NCBI RefSeq assembly: GCF_051020975.1
Contig: NW_027478166.1
Coordinates: forward strand, 3,411,501-3,475,500
Direction: 5' to 3'
Length of the DNA: 64,000 nucleotides
From: Osmia lignaria lignaria
Lineage: Eukaryota; Arthropoda; Insecta; Hymenoptera; Megachilidae
Positions 22,349-34,904 of the stretch are shown here, one piece after another; position 1 is the stretch's first letter; the number at the start of each line of letters is the position of its first letter. A program made the translations under genes and the position numbers. A model generated the notes under the pieces. It searched no databases. It was not told the DNA's origin and worked only from the letters and a program-made list of their open reading frames with translations.

Positions 22349-24067
22349 TGATCAGAAGCGTAGTTTTCGAGATACATCGAGATATTTAAAAGTTCCGAAG
22401 CCGCACCAACATAATAGAGATACAGAAACACCGTGTCCCGATTCTTTGAGATAACTCTGCACTAGTGCGAGCCGCAAATGCCACTTCCAGCTTAGCTGTG
22501 CAGAAGAAGAACAACAAGAAGAAGAAATATCTCGAAATATGTCCGTCAGGCCCCTTACCATGAGATAAATCTGCAAATATCTCGGAAACGAAGCCAGCTA
22601 TGGGAAAATGTTAAGAGACCTTTTTTGTAGAGAATTAAGTTTCCTACTTTTTATCTTCTATGATATTTTCTGATCAGATTCGTAGTTCTCGAGATATATC
22701 AAGATATTTAAAAGTTCCGAAGCCGCACCAACATAATAGAGATACAGAAACACCGTGGCCCCTCTCTTTGAGATAACTCTGCACAATTGCGAGCTGCAAA
22801 TGCCACTTCCAGCTTAGCTGTGCAGAAGAAGAACAACAAGAAGAAGAAATATCTCGAAATATGTCCGTCAGGCCCCTTCCCTTGAGATAAATCGGCAAGT
22901 ATCTCGGAAACGAAGCGAGCTATGGCAAAATGTTAAGAGACCTTTTTTGTAGACAATTATGTTTCCTACAATTTATGTTCTATGATATTTTTTGATCAGA
23001 TGCGTAGTTCTCGAGATATATCAAGATATTCAAAAGTTCCGAAGCCGCACCAACATAATAGAGATACAGAAACACCGTGGCCCCCCTCTTTGAGATAACT
23101 CTGCACTATTGCGAGCTGGAAATGCCACGTCCAGTTTAGCTGTGCAGAAGAAGAACAACAAGAAGAAGAAATATCTCGAAATATGTCCGTCAGGCCCCTT
23201 CCCTTGAGATAAATCTGCAAATATCTCGGAAACGAAGCGAGCTATGGCAAAATGTTAAGAGACCTTTTCTGTAGAGAATTAAGTTTTCTACTTTTTATGT
23301 TCCATGATATTTTTTGATCAGATGCGTAGTTCTCGAGATACATCAAGATATTTAAAAGTTCTGAAGCTGCACCAACATAATAGAGATACAGAAACACCAT
23401 GGCCCCTTTCTTTGAGATAACTCTGCACTAGTGCGAGCCGCAAATGCCACTTCCAGCTTAGCTGTGCAGAAGAAGAACAACAAGAAGAAGAAATATCTCG
23501 AAATATGTCCGTCAGGCCCCTTCCCTTGAGATAAATCTGCAAATATCTCGGAAACGAAGCGAGCTATGGCAAAATGTTAAGAGACCTTTTTTGTAGCGAA
23601 TTAAGTTTCCTACTTTTTATGTTCTATGATATTTTTTGATCAGATGCGTAGTTCTCGAGATATATCAAGATATTTAAAAGTTCCGAAGCCGCACCAACAT
23701 AATAGAGATACAGAAACACCGTGGCCCCTTTCTTTCAGATAGCTATGCACTATTGCGAGCTGCAAATGCCACTTCCAGCTTAGCTGTGCAGAAGAAGAAC
23801 AACAAGAAGAAGAAATATCTCGAAATATGTCCGTCAGGCCCCTTCCCTTGAGATAAATCTGCAAATATCTCGGAAACGAAGAGAGCTATGGCAAAATGAT
23901 AAGAGACCTTTTTTGTAGAGAATTAAGTTTCCTACTTTTTATGTTCTATGATGTTTTTTGATCAGATGCGTAGTTCTCGAGATATATCAAGATATTTAAA
24001 AGTTCCGAAGCCGCACCAACATAATAGAGATACAGAAACACCGTGGCCCCTTTCTTTGAGATAACTC
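22349..24067. repeat. M-N-F-H cluster preceding the second Y copy
   Basis: After an A-type copy with GATACATCGAG, GTGTCCCGATTC and CCCCTTACCATGAG (22349) come M (22671), N (22993), F (23315), H (23637) and the start of Q (23959). M to H repeats 20739-22026 at 1932 bp (six monomers). It also matches 13012-14087 at an offset of 9659 bp. The N copy has a private TTCAAAAG at about 23030. Confidence 0.82.
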
Positions 24068-27000
24068 TGCACTATTGCGAGCTGCAAATGCCACTTCCAG
24101 CTTAGCTGTGCAGAGGAAGAACAACAAGAAGAAGAAATATCTCGAAAAATGTCCGTCAGGCCAGTTCCTTTGAGCTGAATCTGCAAATATCTCGGAAACG
24201 AAGCGAGCTATGGCAAAATGTTAAGAGACGTTTTTTGTAGAGAATTATGTTTCCTACAATTTATGTTCTATGATATTTTTTGATTAGAAGCGTAGTTTTC
24301 GAGATATATCGAGATATTTAAAAGTTCCGAAGCCGCACCAACATAATAGAGATACAGAAACACCGTGGCCCGATTCTTTGAGATAACTCTGCACTAGTGC
24401 GAGCCGCAAATGCCACTTCCAGCTTAGCTGTGCAGAACAAGAACAACAAGAAGAAGAAATATCTCGAAATATGTCCGTCAGGCCCCTTCCCTTGAGATAA
24501 ATCTGCAAATATCTCGGAAACGAAGCGAGCTATTGCAAAATGTTAAGAGGCCTTTTTCGTAGAGAATTGAGTTTCCTACTTTTTATGTTCTATGATATTT
24601 TTTGATCAGATGCGTAGTTCTCGAGATATATCAAGATATTTAAAAGTTAAGAAGCCGCACCAACATAATAGAGATACAGAAACACCGTGGCCCCTTTCTT
24701 TGAGATAACTCTGCACTATTGCGAGCTGCAAATGCCACTTCCAGCTTAGCTGTGCAGAAGAAGAACAACAAGAAGAAGAAATATCACGAAATATGTCCGT
24801 TAGGCCCCTTCCCTTGAGATAAATCTGCAAATATCTCGGAAACGAAGCGAGCTATGGCAAAATGTTAAGAGACCTTTTTTGTAGCGAATTAAGTTTCCTA
24901 CTTTTTATGTTCTATGATATTTTTTGATCAGACGCGTAGTTCTCGAGATATATCAAGATATTTAAAAGTTCCGAAGCCGCACCAACATAATAGAGATACA
25001 GAAACACCGTGGCCCCTTTCTTTGAGATATCTCTGCACTATTGCGAGCTGCAAATGCCACTTCCAGCTTAGCTGCGCAGAAGAAGAACAACAAGAAGAAG
25101 AAATATCTCGAAATATGTCCGTCAGGCCAGTTCCTTTGAGCTGAATCTGCGAATATCTCGGAAACGAAGCGAGCTATGGCAAAATGTTAAGAGACGTTAT
25201 TTGTAGAGAATTATGTTTCCTACAATTTATGTTCTATGATATTTTTTGATTAGAAGCGTAGTTTTCGAGATATATCGAGATATTTAAAAGTTCCGAAGCC
25301 GCACCAACATAATAGAGATACAGAAACACCGTGGCCCCTTTCTTTGAGATAACTCTGCACTAGTGCGAGCCGCAAATGCCACTTCCAGCTTAGCTGTGCA
25401 GAACAAGAACAACAAGAAGAAGAAATATCTCGAAATATGTCCGTCAGGCCCCTTCCCTTGAGATAAATCTGCAAATATCTCGGAAACGAAGCGAGCTATT
25501 GCAAAATGTTAAGAGGCCTTTTTTGTAGAGAATTGAGTTTCCTACATTTTATGTTCTATGATATTTTTTGATCAGATGCGTAGTTCTCGAGATATATCAA
25601 GATATTTAAAAGTTAAGAAGCCGCACCAACATAATAGAGATACAGCAACACCGTGGCCCCTTTCTTTGAGATAACTCTGCACTATTGCGAGCTGCAAATG
25701 CCACTTCCAGCTTAGCTGCGCAGAAGAAGAACAACAAGAAGAAGAAATATCTCGAAATATGTCCGTCAGGCCAGTTCCTTTGAGCTGAATCTGCAAATAT
25801 CTCGGAAACGAAGCGAGCTATGGCAAAATGTTGAGAGACGTTTTTTGTAGAGAATTATGTTTCCTACAATTTATGTTCTATGATATTTTTTGATCAGAAG
25901 CGTAGTTTTCGAGATATATCGAGATATTTAAAAGTTCCGAAGCCGCACCAACATAATAGAGATACAGAAACACCGTGGCCCCTTTCTTTGAGATAACTCT
26001 GCACTAGTGCGAGCCGCAAATGCCACTTCCAGCTTAGCTGTGCAGAACAAGAACACCAAGAAGAAGAAATATCTCGAAATATGTCCGTCAGGCCCCTTCC
26101 CTTGAGATAAATCTGCAAATATCTCGGAAAGGAAGCGAGCTATGGCAAAATGTTAAGAGACCTTTTTTGTGGAGAATTGAGTTTCCTACTTTTTATGTTC
26201 TATGATATTTTTTGATCAGATGCGTAGTTCTCCAGATATATCAAGATATTTAAAAGTTCCGAAGCCGCACCAACATAATAGAGATACAGGATCACCGTGG
26301 CCCCTTTCTTTGAGATATCTCTGCACTATTGCGAGATGCAAATGCCACTTCCAGCTTAGCTGCGCAGAAGAAGAACAACAAGAAGAAGAAATATCACGAA
26401 ATATGTCCGGTAGGCCCCTTCCCTTGAGATAAATCTGCAAATATCTCGGAAACGAAGCGAGCTATGGCAAAATGTTAAGAGACCTTTTTTGTAGCGAATT
26501 AAGTTTCCTACTTTTTATGTTCTATGATATTTTTTGATCAGACGCGTAGTTCTCGAGATATATCAAGATATTTAAAAGTTCCGAAGCCGCACCAACATAA
26601 TAGAGATACAGAAACACCGTGGCCCCTTTCTTTGAGATATCTCTGCACTATTGCGAGCTGCAAATGCCACTTCCAGCTTAGCTGCGCAGAAGAAGAACAA
26701 CAAGAAGAAGAAATATCTCGAAATATGTCCGTCAGGCCAGTTCCTTTGAGCTGAATCTGCGAATATCTCGGAAACGAAGCGAGCTATGGCAAAATGTTAA
26801 GAGACGTTTTTTGTAGAGAATTATGTTTCCTACAATTTATGTTCTATGATATTTTTTGATCAGAAGCGTAGTTTTCGAGATATATCGAGATATTTAAAAG
26901 TTCCGAAGCCGCACCAACATAATAGAGATACAGAAACACCGTGGCCCCTTTCTTTGAGATAACTCTGCACTAGTGCGAGCCGCAAATGCCACTTCCAGCT

Positions 27001-28450
27001 TAGCTGTGCAGAACAAGAACAACAAGAAGAAGAAATATCTCGAAATATGTCCGTCAGGCCCCTTCCCTTGAGATAAATCTGCAAATATCTCGGAAACGAA
27101 GCGAGCTATTGCAAAATGTTTAGAGACCTTTTTTGTAGAGAATTGAGTTTCCTACTTTTTATGTTCTATGATATTTTTTGATCAGAAGCGTAGTTTTCGA
27201 GATATATCGAGATATTTAAAAGTTCCGAAGCCGCACCAACATAATAGAGATACAGAAACACCGTGGCCCCTCTCTTTGAGATAACTCTGCACTATTGCGA
27301 GCTGCAAATGCCACTTCCAGCTTAGCTGTGCAGAAGAAGAACAACAAGAAGAAGAAATATCTCGAAATATGTCCGTCAGGCCCCTTCCCTTGAGATAAAT
27401 CTGCAAATATCTCGGAAACGAAGCGAGCTATGGCAAAATGTTAAGAGACCTTTTTTGTAGAGAATTAGGTTTCCTACTTTTTATGTTCTATGATATTTTT
27501 TGATCAGATGCGTAGTTCTCGAGATATATCAAGATATTTAAAAGTTCCGAAGCCGCACCAACATAATAGAGATACAGAAACACCGTGGCCCCTTTCTTTG
27601 AGATAGCTCTGCACTATTGCGAGCTGTAAATGCCACTTCCAGCTTAGCTGTGCAGAAGAAGAACAACAAGAAGAAGAAATATCTCGAAATATGTCCGTCA
27701 GGCCCCTTCCCTTGAGATAAATCTGCAAATATCTCGGAAACGAAGCGAGCTATGGCAAAATGTTAAGAGACCTTTTTTGTAGAGAATTAGGTTTCCTACT
27801 TTTTATGCTCTATGATATTTTTTGATCAGATGCGTAGTTCTCGAGATATATCAAGATATTTAAAAGTTCCGAAGCCGCACCATCATAATAGAGATACAGA
27901 AACACCGTGGCCCCTCTCTTTGAGATAACTCTGCACTATTGCGAGCTGCAAATGCCACTTCCAGCTTAGCTGTGCAGAAGAAGAACAACAAGAAGAAGAA
28001 ATATCTCGAAATATGTCCGTCAGGCCCCTTCCCTTGAGATAAATCTGCAAATATCTCGGAAACGAAACGAGCTATGGCAAAATGTTAAGAGACGTTTTTT
28101 GTAGAGAATTATGTTTCCTACAATTTATGCTCTATGATATTTTTTGATCAGAAGCGTAGTTTTCGAGATATATCGAGATATTTAAAAGTTCCGAAGCCGC
28201 ACCAACATAATAGAGATACAGAAACACCGTGGCCCCTTTCTTTGAGATAACTCTGCACTAGTGCGAGCCGCAAATGCCACTTCCAGCTTAGCTGTGCAGA
28301 AGAAGAGCAACAAGAAGAAGAAATATCTCGAAATATGTCCGACAGGCCCCTTCCCTTGAGATAAATCTGCAAATATCTCGGAAACGAAGCGAGCTATGGC
28401 GAAATGTTAAGAGACCTTTTTTGTAGAGAATTAAGTTTCCTACTTTTTAT
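24068..28450. repeat. Block Y, second copy
   Basis: The downstream copy of 14087-18469, ending with the S monomer (28145). Its right flank continues into a K monomer (TATCTTCTATG at 28451, then TAGATCAAGATACTT) rather than a p monomer. The C-L-P sub-pattern with its 1610-bp internal repeat is preserved. Confidence 0.88.
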
Positions 28451-29754
28451 CTTCTATGATATTTTTTGATCAGATGCGTAGTTCTCGAGATAGATCAAGA
28501 TACTTACAAGTTCCGAAGCCGCACCAACATAATAGAGATACAGAAACACCGTGGCCCCTCTCTTTGAGATAACTCTGCACTATTGCGAGCTGCAAATGCC
28601 ACTTCCAGCTTAGCTGTGCAGAAGAAGAACAACAAGAAGAAGAAATATCTCGAAATATGTCCGTCAGGCCCCTTCCCTTGAGATAAATCTGCAAATATCT
28701 CGGAAACGAAGCGAGCTATGGCAAAATGTTAAGAGACCTTTTTTGTAGAGAATTAGGTTTCCTACTTTTTATGTTCTATGATATTTTTTGATCAGATGCG
28801 TACTTCTCGAGATATATCAAGATATTTAAAAGTTCCGAAGCCGCACCAACATAATAGAGATACAGAAACACCGTGGCCCCTTTCTTTGAGATAGCTCTGC
28901 ACTATTGCGAGCTGTAAATGCCACTTCCAGCTTAGCTGTGCAGAAGAAGAACAACAAGAAGAAGAAATATCTCGAAATATGTCCGTCAGGCCAGTTCCTT
29001 TGAGCTGAATCTGCAAATATCTCGGAAACGAAGCGAGCTATGGCAAAATGTTAAGAGACGTTTTTTGTAGAGAATTATGTTTCCTACAATTTATGTTCTA
29101 TGATATTTTTTGATCAGATGCGTAGTTCTCGAGATAGATCAAGATACTTAAAAGTTCCGAAGCCGCACCAACATAATAGAGATACAGAAACACCGTGGCC
29201 CCTCTCTTTGAGATAACTCTGCACTATTGCGAGCTGCAAATGCTACTTCCAGCTTAGCTGTGCAGAAGAAGAACAACAAGAAGAAGAAATATCTCGAAAT
29301 ATGTCCGTCAGGCCCCTTCCCTTGAGATAAATCTGCAAATATCTCGGAAACGAAGCGAGCTATGGCAAAATGTTAAGAGACCTTTTTTGTAGAGAATTAG
29401 GTTTCCTACTTTTTATGTTCTATGATATTTTTTGATCAGATGCGTAGTTCTCGAGATATATCAAGATATTTAAAAGTTCCGAAGCCGCACCAACATAATA
29501 GAGATACAGAAACACCGTGGCCCCTTTCTTTGAGATAGCTCTGCACTATTGCGAGCTGTAAATGCCACTTCCAGCTTAGCTGTGCAGAAGAAGAACAACA
29601 AGAAGAAGAAATATCTCGAAATATGTCCGTCAGGCCCCTTCCCTTGAGATAAATCTGCAAATATCTCGGAAACGAAGCGAGCTATGGCAAAATGTTAAGA
29701 GACCTTTTTTGTAGAGAATTAGGTTTCCTACTTTTTATGCTCTATGATATTTTT

Positions 29755-31440
29755 TGATCAGATGCGTAGTTCTCGAGATATATCAAGATATTTAAAAGTT
29801 CCGAAGCCGCACCATCATAATAGAGATACAGAAACACCGTGGCCCCTTTCTTTGAGATAACTCTGCACTATTGCGAGCTGTAAATGCCACTTCCAGCTTA
29901 GCTGTGCAGAAGAAGAACAACAAGAAGAAGAAATATCTCGAAATATGTCCGACAGGCCCCTTCCCTTGAGATAAATCTGCAAATATCTCGGAAACGAAGC
30001 GAGCTATGGCGAAATGTTAAGAGACCTTTTTTGTAGAGAATTAAGTTTCCTACTTTTTATCTTCTATGATATTTTTTGATCAGATGCGTAGTTCTCGAGA
30101 TAGATCAAGATACTTAAAAGTTCCGAAGCCGCACCAACATAATAGAGATACAGAAACACCGTGGCCCCTCTCTTTGAGATAACTCTGCACTATTGCGAGC
30201 TGCAAATGCCACTTCCAGCTTAGCTGTGCAGAAGAAGAACAACAAGAAGAAGAAATATCTCGAAATATGTCCGTCAGGCCCCTTCGCTTGAGATAAATCT
30301 TCAAATATCTCGGAAACGAAGCGAGCTATGGCAAAATGTTAAGAGACCTTTTTTGTAGAGAATTAGGTTTCCTACTTTTTATGTTCTATGATATTTTTTG
30401 ATCAGATGCGTAGTTCTCGAGATATATCAAGATATTTAAAAGTTCCGAAGCCGCACCAACATAATAGAGATACAGAAACACCGTGGCGCCTTTCTTTGAG
30501 ATAGCTCTGCACTATTGCGAGCTGTAAATGCCACTTCCAGCTTAGCTGTGCAGAAGAAGAACAACAAGAAGAAGAAATATCTCGAAATATGTCCGTCAGG
30601 CCCCTTCCCTTGAGATAAATCTGCAAATATCTCGGAAACGAAGCGAGCTATGGCAAAATGTTAAGAGACCTTTTTTGTAGAGAATTAGGTTTCCTACTTT
30701 TTATGTTCTATGATATTTTTTGATCAGATGCGTAGTTCTCGAGATATATCAAGATATTTAAAAGTTCCGAAGCCGCACCATCATAATAGAGATACAGAAA
30801 CACCGTGGCCCCTTTCTTTGAGATAACTGCACTATTGCGAGCTGTAAATGCCACTTCCAGCTTAGCTGTGCAGAAGAAGAACAACAAGAAGAAGAAATAT
30901 CTCGAAATATGTCCGTCAGGCCAGTTCCTTTGAGCTGAATCTGCAAATATCTCGGAAACGAAGCGAGCTATGGCAAAATGTTAAGAGACGTTTTTTGTAG
31001 AGAACTATGTTTCCTACAATTTATGTTCTATGATATTTTTTGATCAGAAGCGTAGTTTTCGAGATATATCGAGATATTTAAAAGTTCCGAAGCCGCACCA
31101 ACATAATAGGGATACAGAAACACCATGGCCCCTTTCTCTGAGATAACTCTGCACTAGTGCGAGCCGCAAATGCCACTTCCAGCTTAGCTGTGCAGAAGAA
31201 GAGCAACAAGAAGAAGAAATATCTCGAAATATGTCCGACAGGCCCCTTCCCTTGAGATAAATCTGCAAATATCTCGGAAACGAAGCGAGCTATGGCGAAA
31301 TGTTAAGAGACCTTTTTTGTAGAGAATTAAGTTTCCTACTTTTTATCTTCTATGATATTTTTTGATCAGATGCGTAGTTCTCGAGATAGATCAAGATACT
31401 TAAAAGTTCCGAAGCCGCACCAACATAATAGAGATACAGA
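29755..31440. repeat. Duplicated D-K-G-D-S-K segment, first copy
   Basis: This segment matches 36837-38522 at an offset of 7082 bp (22 monomers minus 2), including the shared 320-bp D monomer and the AACTATG and GGGATACAG marks. Differences seen include CTTCGCTTG and ATCTTCAAAT at 30284-30306 in this copy only. Homology is lost inside the monomer at 31363, which acquires H marks (TTTCAGATAGCTATGCAC) and is therefore a K/H hybrid. Confidence 0.82.
30721..31040. repeat. 320-bp D monomer
   Basis: The copy reads GAGATAACTGCAC near 30820-30832 where others read GAGATAACTCTGCAC, so two bases are missing. The same deletion occurs at the copy starting at 37803, 7082 bp away, so it was duplicated with the surrounding segment. 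Confidence 0.92.
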
Positions 31441-31792
31441 AACACCGTGGCCCCTTTCTTTCAGATAGCTATGCACTATTGCGAGCTGCAAATGCCACTT
31501 CCAGCTTAGCTGTGCAGAAGAAGAACAACAAGAAGAAGAAATATCTCGAAATATGTCCGTCAGGCCCCTTCCCTTGAGATAAATCTGCAAATATCTCGGA
31601 AACGAAGAGAGCTATGGCAAAATGATAAGAGACCTTTTTTGTAGAGAATTAAGTTTCCTACTTTTTATGTTCTATGATATTTTTTGATCAGATGCGTAGT
31701 TCTCGAGATATATCAAGATATTTAAAAGTTCCGAAGCCGCACCAACATAATAGAGATACAGAAACACCGTGGCCCCTTTCTTTGAGATAACT

Positions 31793-34542
31793 TTGCACTA
31801 TTGCGAGCTGCAAATGCCACTTTCAGCTTAGCTGTGCAGAAGAAGAACAACAAGAAGAAGAAATATCTCGAAATATGTCCGTCAGGCCCCTTCCCTTGAG
31901 ATAAATCTGCAAATATCTCGGAAACGAAGCGAGCTATGGCAAAATGTTAAGAGACCCTTTTTGTAGAGAATTATGTTTCCTACAATTTATGTTCTATCAT
32001 ATTTTTTGATCAGAAGCGTAGTTTTCGAGATACATCGAGATATTTAAAAGTTCCGAAGCCGCACCAACATAATAGAGATACAGAAACACCGTGTCCCGAT
32101 TCTTTGAGATAACTCTGCACTAGTGCGAGCCGCAAATGCCACTTCCAGCTTAGCTGTGCAGAAGAAGAACAACAAGAAGAAGAAATATCTCGAAATATGT
32201 CCGTCAGGCCCCTTACCATGAGATAAATCTGCAAATATCTCGGAAACGAAGCCAGCTATGGGAAAATGTTAAGAGACCTTTTTTGTAGAGAATTAAGTTT
32301 CCTACTTTTTATCTTCTATGATATTTTCTGATCAGATTCGTAGTTCTCGAGATATATCAAGATATTTAAAAGTTCCGAAGCCGCACCAACATAATAGAGA
32401 TACAGAAACACCGTGGCCCCCCTCTTTGAGATAACTCTGCACTATTGCGAGCTGGAAATGCCACGTCCAGTTTAGCTGTGCAGAAGAAGAACAACAAGAA
32501 GAAGAAATATCTCGAAATATGTCCGTCAGGCCCCTTCCCTTGAGATAAATCTGCAAATATCTCGGAAACGAAGCGAGCTATGGCAAAATGTTAAGAGACC
32601 TTTTCTGTAGAGAATTAAGTTTTCTACTTTTTATGTTCCATGATATTTTTTGATCAGATGCGTAGTTCTCGAGATACATCAAGATATTTAAAAGTTCTGA
32701 AGCTGCACCAACATAATAGAGATACAGAAACACCATGGCCCCTTTCTTTGAGATAACTCTGCACTAGTGCGAGCCGCAAATGCCACTTCCAGCTTAGCTG
32801 TGCAGAAGAAGAACAACAAGAAGAAGAAATATCTCGAAATATGTCCGTCAGGCCCCTTCCCTTGAGATAAATCTGCAAATATCTCGGAAACGAAGCGAGC
32901 TATGGCAAAATGTTAAGAGACCTTTTCTGTAGAGAATTAAGTTTTCTACTTTTTATGTTCCATGATATTTTTTGATCAGATGCGTAGTTCTCGAGATACA
33001 TCAAGATATTTAAAAGTTCTGAAGCTGCACCAACATAATAGAGATACAGAAACACCATGGCCCCTTTCTTTGAGATAACTCTGCACTAGTGCGAGCCGCA
33101 AATGCCACTTCCAGCTTAGCTGTGCAGAAGAAGAACAACAAGAAGAAGAAATATCTCGAAATATGTCCGTCAGGCCCCTTCCCTTGAGATAAATCTGCAA
33201 ATATCTCGGAAACGAAGCGAGCTATGGCAAAATGTTAAGAGACCTTTTTTGTAGCGAATTAAGTTTCCTACTTTTTATGTTCTATGATATTTTTTGATCA
33301 GATGCGTAGTTCTCGAGATATATCAAGATATTTAAAAGTTCCGAAGCCGCACCAACATAATAGAGATACAGAAACACCGTGGCCCCTTTCTTTCAGATAG
33401 CTATGCACTATTGCGAGCTGCAAATGCCACTTCCAGCTTAGCTGTGCAGAAGAAGAACAACAAGAAGAAGAAATATCTCGAAATATGTCCGTCAGGCCCC
33501 TTCCCTTGAGATAAATCTGCAAATATCTCGGAAATCAAGAGAGCTATGGCAAAATGATAAGAGACCTTTTTTGTAGAGAATTAAGTTTCCTACTTTTTAT
33601 GTTCTATGATATTTTTTGATCAGATGCGTAGTTCTCGAGATATATCAAGATATTTAAAAGTTCCGAAGCCGCACCAACATAATAGAGATACAGAAACACC
33701 GTGGCCCCTTTCTTTGAGATAACTCTGCACTATTGCGAGCTGCAAATGCCACTTCCAGCTTAGCTGTGCAGAGGAAGAACAACAAGAAGAAGAAATATCT
33801 CGAAAAATGTCCGTCAGGCCAGTTCCTTTGAGCTGAATCTGCAAATATCTCGGAAACGAAGCGAGCTATGGCAAAATGTTAAGAGACGTTTTTTGTAGAG
33901 AATTATGTTTCCTACAATTTATGTTCTATGATATTTTTTGATTAGAAGCGTAGTTTTCGAGATATATCGAGATATTTAAAAGTTCCGAAGCCGCACCAAC
34001 ATAATAGAGATACAGAAACACCGTGGCCCGATTCTTTGAGATAACTCTGCACTAGTGCGAGCCGCAAATGCCACTTCCAGCTTAGCTGTGCAGAACAAGA
34101 ACAACAAGAAGAAGAAATATCTCGAAATATGTCCGTCAGGCCCCTTCCCTTGAGATAAATCTGCAAATATCTCGGAAACGAAGCGAGCTATTGCAAAATG
34201 TTAAGAGGCCTTTTTCGTAGAGAATTGAGTTTCCTACTTTTTATGTTCTATGATATTTTTTGATCAGATGCGTAGTTCTCGAGATATATCAAGATATTTA
34301 AAAGTTAAGAAGCCGCACCAACATAATAGAGATACAGAAACACCGTGGCCCCTTTCTTTGAGATAACTCTGCACTATTGCGAGCTGCAAATGCCACTTCC
34401 AGCTTAGCTGTGCAGAAGAAGAACAACAAGAAGAAGAAATATCACGAAATATGTCCGTTAGGCCCCTTCCCTTGAGATAAATCTGCAAATATCTCGGAAA
34501 CGAAGCGAGCTATGGCAAAATGTTAAGAGACCTTTTTTGTAG
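31793..34542. repeat. Third, edited relative of the 22.1-24.9 kb locus
   Basis: This region follows 22135-24884 at an overall offset of 9658 bp. One monomer is lost: 32329 begins like M (TTTCTGATCAGATTCG) and ends like N (GCCACGTCCAG). One is gained: the F monomer is doubled at 32651 and 32973. The net length is therefore unchanged. H, Q, C and L copies follow at 33295-34542. Homology stops where the tail changes from GTAGCGAATT (24881) to GTAGACAATT (34540). Confidence 0.83.
32651..33294. repeat. Tandem doublet of F monomers
   Basis: Two consecutive F monomers (TTCCATGATAT, GATACATCAAG, TTCTGAAGCTGC, CACCATGG) that look identical by eye. Elsewhere F occurs singly (7861, 13656, 21383, 23315). 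This is the clearest recent single-monomer duplication in the window. Confidence 0.88.
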
Positions 34543-34582
34543 ACAATTATGTTTCCTACAATTTATCTTCTATGATATTTTT

Positions 34583-34904
34583 TGATCAGATGCGTAGTTC
34601 TCGAGATATATCAAGATATTTAAAAGTTCCGAAGCCGCACCAACATAATAGAGATACAGAAACACCGTGGCCCCTTTCTTTGAGATAACTCTGCACTATT
34701 GCGAGCTGTAAATGCCACTTCCAGCTTAGCTGTGCAGAAGAAGAACAACAAGAAGAAGAAATATCTCGAAATATGTCCGTCAGGCCCCTTCCCTTGAGAT
34801 AAATCTGCAAATATCTCGGAAACGAAGCGAGCTATGGCAAAATGTTAAGAGACCTTTTTTGTAGAGAATTAAGTTTCCTACTTTTTATGTTCTATGATAT
34901 TTTT
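34583..34904. repeat. Representative B-type satellite monomer
   Basis: A complete 322-bp monomer of the second main subfamily. The head reads ATGCGTAGTTCTCGAG and then ATATATCAAGATATTT, so it has a CTCGAG hexamer where A-type copies have TTCGAG, and CAAG where they have CGAG. The middle reads CACTATTGCGAGCTG. The tail leading into the next copy reads AAGTTTCCTACTTTTTATG. B heads are the more frequent type in most of the window. This particular copy is unusual in having an A-like tail in front of it (34540-34570), so the tail-head linkage is strong but not absolute. Confidence 0.93.

Larger units (their letters stand above)
27501..31440. repeat. K-G-D(-S) higher-order pattern, first locus
   Basis: G copies have GAGATAGCTCTGCAC and GAGCTGTAAATG. 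D copies have CACCATCATAAT. S copies are A-headed with GAAGAGCAAC, TCCGACAGG and GGCGAAATG. K copies have TAGATCAAGATACTT. The order is G 27501, D 27823, S 28145, K 28467, G (Q end) 28789, K-like 29111, G 29433, D 29755, K 30077, G 30399, D 30721, S 31041, K/H hybrid 31363. D copies at 29755 and 30721 are 966 bp (three monomers) apart. Confidence 0.78.
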
